DNA of 64,000 bases from Mangrovactinospora gilvigrisea (GTDB lineage Bacteria > Actinomycetota > Actinomycetes > Streptomycetales > Streptomycetaceae), in assembly GCF_001879105.1 (NCBI RefSeq), contig NZ_MLCF01000043.1, positions 106,628 through 170,627 on the forward strand, given 5' to 3'. The notes beneath the pieces are model-generated. The model was not told where the DNA came from. It made no database searches and was given only the letters and a program-made list of their open reading frames with translations. The stretch's first letter is position 1, and every line of letters begins with the position of its first letter. Positions 26,844 to 36,578 of this stretch are shown here, one piece after another. Position numbers and translations under genes: made by a program.

Positions 26844-27494
26844 ATGATCAGACCTGCGACGGCCTGCCACCGCGCCCACGACGGCGAGTTCGCCGCCCCG
26901 GCGCCGGACGCCCCCGACACCGCCGGCACCGATCGGCGCGCGATCCTGGAGCTGGCCGGGGCCGTGCGCGGCCGGCGGATCCTCGACCTGGGCTGCGGGC
27001 CCGGCCGCTGCGCGGAGGAGCTGCTGCGGCGGGGCGCCGCGCTGGTGGTGGGCGCGGAGGGCAGCGAGGCGCGGCTGGAGCAGGCCCGGGAGCGGCTCGG
27101 CGGATGGCTGGCGGGCGGGCGCGAGGCGCCGGCGCGGAAGGGCGGCGGCGGGCGGCGGGCGGGCACCTCCGCCGAGCTGCATCTGCACGATCTGGAGGAG
27201 CCGCTGGTCTTCGCGGGGGACGCGTCCTTCGACACCGCGGTGATGGCGCTGGCCTACCACCGCGTCCGCGACCGGGCGGCCCTGCTGGCGGAGGTGCGGC
27301 GGGTGCTGCGGCCGGGCGGGGTGCTGCTGCTGTCGACGGCGCATCCGGGGGCGGGGGCGGCCCGGCCGCTGACGCTGGAGGCGCTCTTCGGGGAGCTGCT
27401 GGGGGCGGGGTTCGTCCTGGAGGAGCTGCGCGAGCCGCGGGCCGCGGAGGAGGACGACCGGGAGCTGCTGGCGCTGCGGCTGCGCCGGCCGTAG
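26844..27494 (+). CDS. SAM-dependent methyltransferase (UbiE-like)
   Basis: The protein has 216 residues. ILDLGCGPGRCAEELLRRG is motif I and LAEVRRVLRPGGVLLLSTAHP is the post-motif region of Methyltransf_11 proteins. A Gly/Arg-rich stretch (about 95-108) interrupts the fold between strands 2 and 3, and the C-terminal part is short. It starts 32 bases after the MFS stop and is probably transcribed with it. The substrate is unknown; coupling of an exporter with a methyltransferase suggests modification of an exported compound. Confidence 0.85.
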   Translation: MIRPATACHRAHDGEFAAPAPDAPDTAGTDRRAILELAGAVRGRRILDLGCGPGRCAEELLRRGAALVVGAEGSEARLEQARERLGGWLAGGREAPARKGGGGRRAGTSAELHLHDLEEPLVFAGDASFDTAVMALAYHRVRDRAALLAEVRRVLRPGGVLLLSTAHPGAGAARPLTLEALFGELLGAGFVLEELREPRAAEEDDRELLALRLRRP

Positions 27495-27552
27495 GGCGCC
27501 TTCTCCGGGCCGGCGGGTTGGCAGGTTGGCGGCTTGGCGGGCCGGCGGGCCG

Positions 27553-28530
27553 TCAGATCAGGTCGGCGTCGCCGTCCCAGGCGGCGTCGTCGGGGTCGGG
27601 GGCGGCGTCGACCCCGTCGATCTCCTGCTGGACGTGCGGCGGCAGCACATGGATGTGCCGGGAGAGGGTGTCGGCGAAGGCCGCGGTGAGCGGGTCGGGC
27701 CGGGTGCGGGTGTAGGCGGTGAGGGTGCGCCGGATCGGCGGGTCGGGCAGCAGGATCCGGCCGTCGATGTGCCCGGGCACCATGTTGGCCGGCACCAGCG
27801 TGGGGCCCATCCCGGCGGCGGCGAGCAGCGGGCCGGCGGCGGCCTGGTTGGTGCGGACGGCGATCCGCGGCCGGTAGCCGGCGTCCGCGCAGGCCTGGTC
27901 GAGGAGGTCGGCCATGCCGTGGCCGGGCTCGTAGTGCACCCACTCGCGCTCCTTCAGCTCGCGCAGCGGCACCCGCCGGCGGCCGTCCTCGCTGAGGCCG
28001 ACGGCCGGGTCGCCGTGCGAGACGACGATCACCAGCTCCTCGACGCCGAGCCGCCGCATCGGCCCCTCCCAGCCCTCCGGCTCCGGGCCGACGGCGAGGT
28101 CGGCCTGGCCGGCGGCCATGGTGGACTGCAGGGCGTCGGCCGTCATGTGCTCCATCAGCCGGATGGCGATCCCGGGGTGCGTCTCGTGCCAGGCCCGCAG
28201 CGCGACCGGCAGCACCCCGAGGCTGCCGGAGACCATGGTGGCCAGCTGGATCTCGCCGTGCGAGAGCCCCGTGACGCGCCGCGCCGCGGCCACCGCCCGC
28301 GCCGAGTCGGCGAGTGCGGCGCGGGCGTGCGGCAGGACGGCCCGTCCCAGCGGGGTGAGCCGGGTGGCCCGCGGCAGCCGCTCCAGCAGCGAGCCCCCGA
28401 GGTCCCGCTCCACCGCCCGGATCTGGTGCGACAGCGCCGGCTGCGTGACATGCAGCTGTTCGGCGGCCCGGGTGAACGAACCGTTGTCCACCACGGCCAC
28501 CAGGTACTCGAACTGCCGCAAGGTAGGCAT
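27553..28530 (-). CDS. LysR family regulator
   Basis: The protein has 325 residues. The N-terminal winged helix is LRQFEYLVAVVDNGSFTRAAEQLHVTQPALSHQIRAVERDLGGSLLER. The effector domain begins near residue 90 (GEIQLATMVSGSLGVLPVALRAWHETHPGI). An acidic C-terminal tail (DPDDAAWDGDADLI) is unusual. An ATG at 28530 is preferred to one at 28536. Its neighbours on both sides are exporter-type genes. The target is unknown. Confidence 0.92.
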   Translation of the reverse strand: MPTLRQFEYLVAVVDNGSFTRAAEQLHVTQPALSHQIRAVERDLGGSLLERLPRATRLTPLGRAVLPHARAALADSARAVAAARRVTGLSHGEIQLATMVSGSLGVLPVALRAWHETHPGIAIRLMEHMTADALQSTMAAGQADLAVGPEPEGWEGPMRRLGVEELVIVVSHGDPAVGLSEDGRRRVPLRELKEREWVHYEPGHGMADLLDQACADAGYRPRIAVRTNQAAAGPLLAAAGMGPTLVPANMVPGHIDGRILLPDPPIRRTLTAYTRTRPDPLTAAFADTLSRHIHVLPPHVQQEIDGVDAAPDPDDAAWDGDADLI

Positions 28531-28577
28531 AAACAAAGATTATCGGCCCGTGCGAGCGCTCGGCGCCCGCCTCCGCC

Positions 28578-29585
28578 TCACCCCTGCGGGAGGCTCGGCG
28601 GGAGGCGGAAGGCGGCGAAGAGCGCGGGGTCGATGAAGGCGGTGGTGCGGGCGATGCGGGTGGGGGTGGTGGTGAAGACCTGGATGCTGTGCGGGAGGTA
28701 GGGGCCGGAGCCGGCGTCCGCGGGGCCGCGGTAGGCGGCGAGCGCGGGCTGGGCGTTGGCGGTGAGCGGCACCATCCGCCAGCGGCCGCGGGCGGGCGGG
28801 CAGGTGCGCTCCAGGAAGGCCCGGTACGCCGCGCGGCCCAGGAACCAGGCGCGGGACGGGGGCATCTCGAGGATCGCCTCGTCGGCGAGGAGCCGGGCGA
28901 GGCCGGCGAAGTCGGAGGCCTCGAAGGCCGCGGCGTAGCGGTCGACGACCGCCCGGTCCGCGGGGTCGGCGGGGTCGTCGACCTCGTCCTCGGTGACGCC
29001 GGCGCGGCCCAGCCGCGCCCGGGCCCGCTGCAGCGAGCTGTTGACGGCGGGGACGGTGGCGTCCAGCATCGCCGCGACCTCGGCCGCGGGATGGTCCAGG
29101 ACGTCGCGCAGGATCAGCACGGCCCGCTGGCGGGGCGGCAGCAGCTGCAGCGCGGCGACGAAGGCCAGCCGCAGCCCGCGCCGGCCGACCAGGACGTCCG
29201 CCGGGTCCTCCCCGTACGGGCCGGGGAGCGGCTGCAGCCACGGCACGTCGGGCTCGCGGTGGATCAGCAGGTGCGGGTCGTCGCCGGGGTCGCCGGCGGG
29301 CGCGCCGAGGCCGGCCGGCAGCGGCCTGCGGCGGCGGCCCTCCAGCGCGGTGAGGCAGGCGTTGGTGGCGATCCGGAAGAGCCAGGTGCGCAGCGAGGCG
29401 CGGTGCTCGTCGTAGCGGTCGAAGGCGCGCCAGGCGCGCAGCAGCGTCTCCTGCACCAGGTCCTCCGCGTCGTGCGCGGAACCCGTCATCCGGTAGCAGT
29501 GGGCGAGGAGTTCGGCGCGGTGCGGGGCGGTGCGGCGGGCGAAGTCCTCGTCCGCGTCGTGGGGCGGGGCCGGCACGGCGTCCAT
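28578..29585 (-). CDS. ECF sigma factor with C-terminal SnoaL-like domain
   Basis: The protein has 335 residues. Sigma region 2 is at about 15-85 (HCYRMTGSAHDAEDLVQETLLRAWRAFDRYDEHRASLRTWLFRIATNACL), and region 4 is at about 125-185 (LPPRQRAVLILRDVLDHPAAEVAAMLD..VNSSLQRARARL). Residues about 205-325 form an NTF2/SnoaL-like domain (YAAAFEASDFAGLARLLADEAILEMPP). Such domains replace a separate anti-sigma factor and tune activity. No anti-sigma gene is next to it. It lies 35 bases downstream of an MFS gene, probably in the same transcript. Confidence 0.9.
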   Translation of the reverse strand: MDAVPAPPHDADEDFARRTAPHRAELLAHCYRMTGSAHDAEDLVQETLLRAWRAFDRYDEHRASLRTWLFRIATNACLTALEGRRRRPLPAGLGAPAGDPGDDPHLLIHREPDVPWLQPLPGPYGEDPADVLVGRRGLRLAFVAALQLLPPRQRAVLILRDVLDHPAAEVAAMLDATVPAVNSSLQRARARLGRAGVTEDEVDDPADPADRAVVDRYAAAFEASDFAGLARLLADEAILEMPPSRAWFLGRAAYRAFLERTCPPARGRWRMVPLTANAQPALAAYRGPADAGSGPYLPHSIQVFTTTPTRIARTTAFIDPALFAAFRLPPSLPQG

Positions 29586-29620
29586 GATGCCGTACCGGCC
29601 CGCCGCGCGGGGCGGCGCGC

Positions 29621-31132
29621 TCACCGCGTCGCCCGGCGCAGGGCGAGGGCGGTGAGGACGCCGAGCAGCATCAGCCCGGCCTCCAGCACCCCGGAGGCGG
29701 CGACCGCGTGCCCGGCGGTCCGCGCCCCGGGCCCGGCGAGGCCGAGGTAGAGGGCGCCGACGCCGGTCATCCCGGCGAGCTGGCCCACCTGCATGGCGGT
29801 GGTGAGCAGTCCGCTGGCGTCGGCGGCGTGCCGCGGCTCGACCTTGGCGAGCGACTGGTTCAGCGCCGGGCTGACGATCAGCCCGAGGGCGGCGCCGAAG
29901 AGCGTGAACGCCGTCCAGGCGAGCGGCCCCGGCCCGGTGCCGTCCCGCAGCCCGGCGGCGATGCCGAGCAGCGCGGGGACGCTCAGCAGCGCCCCGGCCG
30001 CCGGCAGCAGGCCGTGCACCCGGGCGGGCAGCCGCCGCCATCCCAGGCCGACGAGGCCGAACGCGGCGGCGAACGGCAGGAACGTCAGCCCGGCACGCAT
30101 CGGCCCGTAGCCGAGGTCGGCCTGCAGATGCAGCGCGAGGACGAAGAGCAGCGCCCCGTACGGCGCCGCGCAGCAGACGATGGCGATCGCGCCGACGCCC
30201 AGCCCGGGGGTGCGCAGCGACGCCGGGTCGAGCAGCGGGTCGCCGCCGCGGGCGGCGATGCGCTTCTCCGCCGCCCAGAAGGCCGCGCCCAGCAGGACGC
30301 CCCCGGCCATCGCGGCGAACGTCCAGGCCGGCCAGCCGAGTTGGCGGCCGAGGACGAGCGGCAGCACCAGCGCCACCACCGCGGAGACCGCCAGCACCAG
30401 CCCGAGCGGGTCGAGGCGGCGGGCCGGCGCGCCCGGCGCGCGCCGCGGGTCCGCGGGCACCAGCCGCGGCACCAGCGCCAGCAGCACCGCCCCGATCGGC
30501 ACGTTCACCAGGAAGGCGGGCCGCCAATGCGCCCCGAACAGGTCGGCGCCGACCACCGCGCCGCCGATGACGAGCCCGGCGACGGCCCCGGCGGAGAGCA
30601 CCACGGTGTAGAGGCCGAGCGCGGTGGCCCGTGCCCTGCCGCGGAAGTTGACCTGGATGACGCTCATGATCTGCGGGACGAGCACGGCCGCGCCGGCGCC
30701 CTGCACCACCCGGAAGGCGATGAGCGCGGCGGCGGTGGGCGCGAGCCCGCAGCCGAGCGACGCGAGGGTGAAGCCGGCGATGCCGGCGAGGTACATCCGG
30801 CGCCGCCCGTAGAGCGCGCCCAGCCGGGCGCCGGTGATCAGCAGCATCGCGTAGGCGACCACGAACCCGCCGACCACCAGCTGCAGTTCGGATCCGGTGG
30901 CGTGCAGGTCGGTGCTGATGGAGGGCAGTGCGATGTTGGCGATGTAGACGTCGAGCAGGGTCATGAACTGGCCGACGAGCAGGACGGCCAGCATCCCCCA
31001 GCGCCGCCCGCCGGGGCCTTCGGCGGCCTCGGCGGCCTCGGCGGCTGCGTTGGTCGCGGCGGTCGGATCGGGGGACGGGACGGTGCCGCGCGGCGAAGGC
31101 GCGGCCGGTCGTGCGGAGTGCGTTGCGGTCAT
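29621..31132 (-). CDS. MFS transporter, DHA2 family
   Basis: The protein has 503 residues and about 14 membrane helices after a 43-residue Ala/Pro-rich cytoplasmic start. FMTLLDVYIANIALPSI is helix 1, GALYGRRRMYLAG the loop motif, and LSAGAVAGLVIGGAVV the helix 5 region. AGAGGA-like Shine-Dalgarno sequence precedes the ATG. An 8-2-8 inverted repeat lies 18 bases upstream of the start and may be its operator. The Lrp gene is immediately upstream on the same strand and the ECF sigma gene follows. Confidence 0.92.
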   Translation of the reverse strand: MTATHSARPAAPSPRGTVPSPDPTAATNAAAEAAEAAEGPGGRRWGMLAVLLVGQFMTLLDVYIANIALPSISTDLHATGSELQLVVGGFVVAYAMLLITGARLGALYGRRRMYLAGIAGFTLASLGCGLAPTAAALIAFRVVQGAGAAVLVPQIMSVIQVNFRGRARATALGLYTVVLSAGAVAGLVIGGAVVGADLFGAHWRPAFLVNVPIGAVLLALVPRLVPADPRRAPGAPARRLDPLGLVLAVSAVVALVLPLVLGRQLGWPAWTFAAMAGGVLLGAAFWAAEKRIAARGGDPLLDPASLRTPGLGVGAIAIVCCAAPYGALLFVLALHLQADLGYGPMRAGLTFLPFAAAFGLVGLGWRRLPARVHGLLPAAGALLSVPALLGIAAGLRDGTGPGPLAWTAFTLFGAALGLIVSPALNQSLAKVEPRHAADASGLLTTAMQVGQLAGMTGVGALYLGLAGPGARTAGHAVAASGVLEAGLMLLGVLTALALRRATR

Positions 31133-31149
31133 GGGAATCCGGCTCCTCT

Positions 31150-31167
31150 CGCCGGTACATACCGGCG
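31150..31167 (-). promoter_or_regulatory. Inverted repeat upstream of the MFS gene
   Basis: Arms cgccggta and taccggcg with a 2-base spacer, next to the ribosome site of the MFS gene. It may be an operator or a small mRNA hairpin. Confidence 0.5.
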
Positions 31168-31179
31168 GGAGGGCGCGGA

Positions 31180-31221
31180 CTCATCGGGTCGGGCTCATCG
31201 GGTCGGGCTCATCGGGTCGGG
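31180..31221. repeat. Three exact 14-bp tandem repeats over the Lrp stop codon
   Basis: The unit ctcatcgggtcggg occurs three times head to tail (31180, 31194, 31208). The last copy contains the TGA of the Lrp gene, so the array forms the start of the Lrp-MFS intergenic space. Slippage here could alter the C-terminus of the regulator. Confidence 0.8.
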
Positions 31222-32231
31222 CGGGTGCTCTGGGGACGTCCGGCCGGCGGGAAGGGGCCCGGGCCCTTGACGGTGCGGTGGATCGGCGAGGTGATGACGC
31301 GGGTCAGGTCGGGGATGGCGGCGACGGACTCGGTGAGGTAGCGGTACAGGGCCGTGCCGTCCCGGCAGCTGACAGTGGCCCAGAGGTTGTGCTCCCCGGT
31401 GGTCGCCGCGGCGAAGCCGACCTCGGGGTGGGCGGCCAGCGCCCGCCCGGCGGCGGCCAGGCCCGCGGGCGGGACGTCCAGCCAGAGCGCCGCCCGCATC
31501 CCGCGGTTGATCAGCTCAAGGTCCAGGTCGAGGTCGAAGTAGAGGGCGCCGGTGCGGCGCAGCTCGGACATCCGGCGCCGCACGGTCGTCTCCGACCAGC
31601 CGGTGGCCTCGGCGAGTTCGGCGACCGGGGCGCGCCCGTCGCGGGCGAGGACGCCGACGAGGACGCGCTCCCGCTCGTCGAGGGTGCGGCCGAGGACGGA
31701 GCCGTCCGGGCCGTCCTCGGGGGCGAGCGCGGCGACCTGCTCGGCGGTGAGCGGCCCGGTGCGGGTGATGGGCGCCTGCTCCTGGCCGAAGTAGGCGTGC
31801 AGCCGGGCGTGGGCCTGCACATCGGTGACGCGCGGGGTGCGGGGCAGCCGGCGGAGCAGCAGGTTGTCGGGCGAGGCGGCGGCCTGCGGGAGCTCGCGCA
31901 CCGAGAGGCTGATCTCGGTGCCGCCGGAGATGAGGGAGACCCAGCTGGTCTCCTCGCGGCGGGCGAGGGCCTCGGCGAGCGCGGCGGCGGCGTCCGGGGT
32001 GCACCGGACGCGGACCATCCAGGAGGTCTCGCCGCAGGCCAGCGGGTCGACCTGGCCGATGGCGCGGAGCGTGCCGGAGGCCACCAGCCGGGTGTAGCGG
32101 CGGGCGACGGTCTGGTCGGAGACGCCGAGGACCTCGGCGATGCGCCGGAAGGGCGCGCGCCCGTCCAGCTGGAGGGCGTGGGCGAGGCTCAGGTCCTCGG
32201 GGGGCAGCGGCAGCGGGCTGTCGGATTCCAC
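31209..32231 (-). CDS. Double-length Lrp/AsnC family regulator
   Basis: The protein has 340 residues, about twice a normal Lrp. It contains two helix-turn-helix plus RAM-type units: SLAHALQLDGRAPFRRIAEVLGVSDQTVARRYTRLVASGTLRA (about 15-58) and VLVGVLARDGRAPVAELAEATGWSETTVRRRMSELRRTGALYF (about 190-232). Each is followed by an alpha/beta sensor domain. It is divergent from an MFS gene (120 bases) and upstream of another MFS gene, so it may control amino-acid or drug export on both sides. Confidence 0.9.
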   Translation of the reverse strand: MESDSPLPLPPEDLSLAHALQLDGRAPFRRIAEVLGVSDQTVARRYTRLVASGTLRAIGQVDPLACGETSWMVRVRCTPDAAAALAEALARREETSWVSLISGGTEISLSVRELPQAAASPDNLLLRRLPRTPRVTDVQAHARLHAYFGQEQAPITRTGPLTAEQVAALAPEDGPDGSVLGRTLDERERVLVGVLARDGRAPVAELAEATGWSETTVRRRMSELRRTGALYFDLDLDLELINRGMRAALWLDVPPAGLAAAGRALAAHPEVGFAAATTGEHNLWATVSCRDGTALYRYLTESVAAIPDLTRVITSPIHRTVKGPGPFPPAGRPQSTRPTR

Positions 32232-32351
32232 CGGCCCAGGCTATTCGGTGTCGAGTTCCGCCGCGAGGGCGCTTGCGGGGGCGTGTTCCGGGCGTGCGGG
32301 CCGGAGTCTGGCCAGCGACAGACGGACCGGAAACGACAAGGAGTGCGTCCG

Positions 32352-33764
32352 ATGCGCAAGTGGTGGCCCCTGGTGGCGATATGCCTGGGCTCCTTCGTCC
32401 TGCTGCTCGATGTGACGATCGTGAACGTCGCGCTGCCCCGCATGGCGCGGGACTTCGGCGCGTCCTTCTCCGCCCTGCAGTGGGTGGTGGACGCCTACGC
32501 CCTGGCGCTGGCGGCGGTGCTGCTGGTGCTCGGCTCGGTGGCGGACCTGTGCGGGCACCGCCGGGTCTACCTCGGCGGGCTGGTGCTCTTCGCCGCGGCG
32601 TCCGCGGCATGCGCGGCCGCGCCGGACGCGGCGGCGCTGGTGGCCTCGCGGGCGGTGCAGGGCATCGGCGGGGCGGCGATGTTCGCCACCGCGACGGCGC
32701 TGCTCACCAAGACCTATGCGGGACGGGACCGCGGGGTGGCGTTCGGCTACTGGGGCGCGGTCAACGGGGCGGGCGCGGCGGCCGGCCCGCTGCTGGGCGG
32801 GCTGCTCACCCAGCACATCGGCTGGCAGGCGATCTTCCTGGTCAATGTGCCGATCGTGGCGCTGACGGTGGGTCTGACGCTGCGGGCGGTGGCGCCGGAC
32901 GGGCGGCAGGCGGCCGGGGCCGGGCGCGGCGGCCGGCGGCTGGACGTGCCGGGCGCGGCGGCGTTCACGGCGTGTGCGGCGCTGCTCACCTTCGCCCTGA
33001 TCCGGGGCGGCGGGCACGGTTGGACGGACGGCGCCGCGCTGGGCGCGTTCGGGGGTGCGGCGGCGGCGCTGCTGGTCTTCGTCCTGGTCGAGCGGGCGTC
33101 CGGGGATCCGATGCTGGATCTCGGCCTGATGCGCTCGCCGTCGTTCGCGGGCCTGATGGCCTCGGCGGTGCTGCTGCAGGGGGCGGCGTTCGGGCCGCTG
33201 GTGCTGGTGTCGATGTGGCTGCAGTCGCGCTCCGGGTCGGGCCTCGGGCTGGCGCCGGTGCCGGCCGGGATGGCGCTGCTGCCGCTGTCCGGGGTGTCGT
33301 TCGCGGTGTCGGCGGTGGCCGGGCGGTGGATCCAGCGGCTCCCGGCGCGCTGGGCGATCGGCGTCGGGCTGCTGGTCATCGCGGCGGGGCTGCTGCTGAT
33401 GCGGCATCAGCTGGTGCCGGGCGCGGGCCGGTCGGCGCTGTACGCGGGGTTCGCGGTGATGGGGGTGGGCGTGGGCCTGGCGACGCCGGTGCTGGCGTCG
33501 GCGGCGATGGCGGCCGTCCCGCCGCGGCGGATCGGCATGGCGGGCGGCGCGGTCAACACCTTCCGGCAGCTGGGCATGACGCTGGCGATCGCGGCGTTCA
33601 CCACCGGGCTGCACCGGGTGCTGGCGGTGGCGGCCGGCGCGGCGGCGCTCGGGGCGGTGATCGCGCTGGTGCTGGTGCGGTCCGCGCGGCGGGCGCCCGG
33701 GGGCGTAGGTCCGCGGTCCTCGGTCGGCGGGACCGCCGGGGCCGATCCGCAGCGCGTGCCATAA
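32352..33764 (+). CDS. MFS transporter, DHA2 family
   Basis: The protein has 470 residues and about 14 membrane helices. FVLLLDVTIVNVALPRM is helix 1, ADLCGHRRVYLGG the loop motif, and GYWGAVNGAGAAAGPLLGGLL motif C. AAGGAG lies nine bases before the ATG at 32352. It is divergent from the double Lrp regulator. The tail of 20 polar residues is not conserved in type. Substrate unknown. Confidence 0.92.
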   Translation: MRKWWPLVAICLGSFVLLLDVTIVNVALPRMARDFGASFSALQWVVDAYALALAAVLLVLGSVADLCGHRRVYLGGLVLFAAASAACAAAPDAAALVASRAVQGIGGAAMFATATALLTKTYAGRDRGVAFGYWGAVNGAGAAAGPLLGGLLTQHIGWQAIFLVNVPIVALTVGLTLRAVAPDGRQAAGAGRGGRRLDVPGAAAFTACAALLTFALIRGGGHGWTDGAALGAFGGAAAALLVFVLVERASGDPMLDLGLMRSPSFAGLMASAVLLQGAAFGPLVLVSMWLQSRSGSGLGLAPVPAGMALLPLSGVSFAVSAVAGRWIQRLPARWAIGVGLLVIAAGLLLMRHQLVPGAGRSALYAGFAVMGVGVGLATPVLASAAMAAVPPRRIGMAGGAVNTFRQLGMTLAIAAFTTGLHRVLAVAAGAAALGAVIALVLVRSARRAPGGVGPRSSVGGTAGADPQRVP

Positions 33765-33883
33765 GCGCTGTTTATGGAAACCGAAAGCAACGGGACTTGG
33801 ACTCATCGCAGCGAAAGGAGGATGGTGTTGCATGCATCAGCGCGCGGTTGCGGACGAGACGGACGGAAGGGGCGGGTTCCATC

Positions 33884-34621
33884 ATGGCGGACGGCACACG
33901 CTCGCTCGACGGCAAGCGCCTGGTGGTCATCGGCGCCGGTTCGCACACCGGCCGGCTGCTGGCCCGCGCCGCCGCCGAGGCCGGCGCCGAGCTCGTGCTC
34001 GCCGGGCCGGACGAGCGCCGCCCGCAGTGGACGGCCGGCGAGCTGCCGGTCACCGAGGAGTCCGTCGAGGTCGCCCGGGTCGACCTGACCGACGAGGACT
34101 CCATCCGCGAACTGGCCGCCCGGGTCGGCCGCTTCGACCATCTGATCTCCACCGCCGCCCTCCCCACCGACGGGCCCGTCGCCGAGCTGGAGCTGGCCGC
34201 CGCGCGGCGCGCCTTCGACGCCAAGGTGTTCGGCCCGCTGATGCTCGCCAAGCACCTCGGCGGGCAGGTCCGGGAGGGCGGCTCCTTCACCTTCTTCTCC
34301 GGGATGACCGCCTGGCGCCCGCGCCCCGGCAAGGTGCTGCGCGCCGCCGTGGACGGGGCGCTGGCCTTCCTCGTCCCGGCGCTCGCGGTCGAGTTGGCGC
34401 CGGCCCGGGTCAACGCGATCGCCCCCGGCTATGTGGACACCGGCGCGTGGGACGCGCTGGGCGCCGACAAGCGGGTGGTGCTGCGGCGCGCCGCCGAGCG
34501 CAACCCGGTGGGGCGGATCGGCCGGCCGGAGGACCTCGTCCAGGCGGTGCTGTACGTCGTCACCAACCCCTATGTGACCGGCACGGTGCTGCACGTCGAC
34601 GGCGGCGGGCGCCTGGTGTGA
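33884..34621 (+). CDS. Degenerate short-chain dehydrogenase/reductase
   Basis: The protein has 245 residues with a complete SDR outline: [21 protein letters not shown] (NAD(P)-binding loop), [11 protein letters not shown] (NNAG equivalent), [10 protein letters not shown] and [12 protein letters not shown] at the C-terminus. Counting back from ALAVELAP, the positions of the catalytic YxxxK are occupied by Arg and Asp (RAAVD). The Tyr and Lys of the active site are therefore missing, so ordinary dehydrogenase activity is unlikely. It may be a redox sensor or a binding protein. The ECF sigma gene follows after 64 bases. Confidence 0.85.
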   Translation: MADGTRSLDGKRLVVIGAGSHTGRLLARAAAEAGAELVLAGPDERRPQWTAGELPVTEESVEVARVDLTDEDSIRELAARVGRFDHLISTAALPTDGPVAELELAAARRAFDAKVFGPLMLAKHLGGQVREGGSFTFFSGMTAWRPRPGKVLRAAVDGALAFLVPALAVELAPARVNAIAPGYVDTGAWDALGADKRVVLRRAAERNPVGRIGRPEDLVQAVLYVVTNPYVTGTVLHVDGGGRLV

Positions 34622-34685
34622 CCGCCTGCCGGTGCGACCCCGAGACTTTTTCGACCACCACGACGACAAGGCAGGAGATGCACAG

Positions 34686-35339
34686 ATGATGCTGCACGCG
34701 GCCGAACCGATACCGGAGCCCGACGCCGATGCCTCCGCGCCCGTGGGGGTGGAGTCCGAGACCCCCGCGCAGACCACCGCCCGCTTCGAGCGGGACGCGC
34801 TGCCGCACCTGGACAAGCTGTACGCGGCGGCGCTGCGGATGTCGGGGAATCCGGCGGACGCGGAGGACCTGGTCCAGGACACCTTCGTGCGGGCGTTCCG
34901 CTCGTTCCACCAGTACCGGGACGGCACGAACCTGCGGGCCTGGCTCTACCGGATCCTCACCAACACCTGGATCAACACGTACCACAAGCGGCGGCGCGAG
35001 CCGCTGCGGGTGGACGCGGGCGAGGTGGAGGACTGGCAGTACGCGCGGGCGGCGTCCGTGCACTACCTGGGGGGCATCGGGGGGCTGCGGTCCGCGGAGG
35101 ACGAGGCGCTGGACCGGCTGCCGGACTCGGCGGTGCGCGACGCGCTGGCCTCGCTGCGCGAGGACTTCCGGGTGACGGTCTACCTCGCGGACGTCGAGGG
35201 GTTCTCGTACCAGGAGATCGCGGACGTGACGGGGGTGCCGCGCGGGACGGTGATGTCGCGGCTGTTCCGGGCGCGGCGGCGGCTGCGCGCGATGCTGGAG
35301 GAGCACGCGGCGGTCGACGGCATGGTGACGGCCGCGTAG
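34686..35339 (+). CDS. ECF sigma factor, SigR-like
   Basis: The protein has 217 residues. Region 2 spans about 38-105 ([62 protein letters not shown]). Region 4 spans about 150-205 ([45 protein letters not shown]). It resembles the SigR group, but no zinc anti-sigma (RsrA-like) gene follows; the next gene is convergent asd. The start is placed at 34686, with CAGGAG at good spacing. Confidence 0.9.
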   Translation: MMLHAAEPIPEPDADASAPVGVESETPAQTTARFERDALPHLDKLYAAALRMSGNPADAEDLVQDTFVRAFRSFHQYRDGTNLRAWLYRILTNTWINTYHKRRREPLRVDAGEVEDWQYARAASVHYLGGIGGLRSAEDEALDRLPDSAVRDALASLREDFRVTVYLADVEGFSYQEIADVTGVPRGTVMSRLFRARRRLRAMLEEHAAVDGMVTAA

Positions 35340-35378
35340 GCCTCGCGGTCGGCGCGACACCCGGGTTCGTCGCACCTT

Positions 35379-35430
35379 CGCCCCGGCACCCCCACCCGGA
35401 CGGCATGGCCGTCCGAGGGGTGCCGGGGCG
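35379..35430. terminator. Two-tier hairpin between convergent genes
   Basis: Outer arms cgccccggcacccc / ggggtgccggggcg (14 bp, perfect) enclose an inner stem cggacggc / gccgtccg with a 3-base loop. It separates the ECF gene and asd. Confidence 0.9.
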
Positions 35431-35438
35431 GTGCGCTG

Positions 35439-36578
<1,140 letters not shown>

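Noticed and set aside
31180..31221. Tandem repeats considered as a CRISPR array
   Set aside because: The units are 14 bp without spacers and there are no cas genes.
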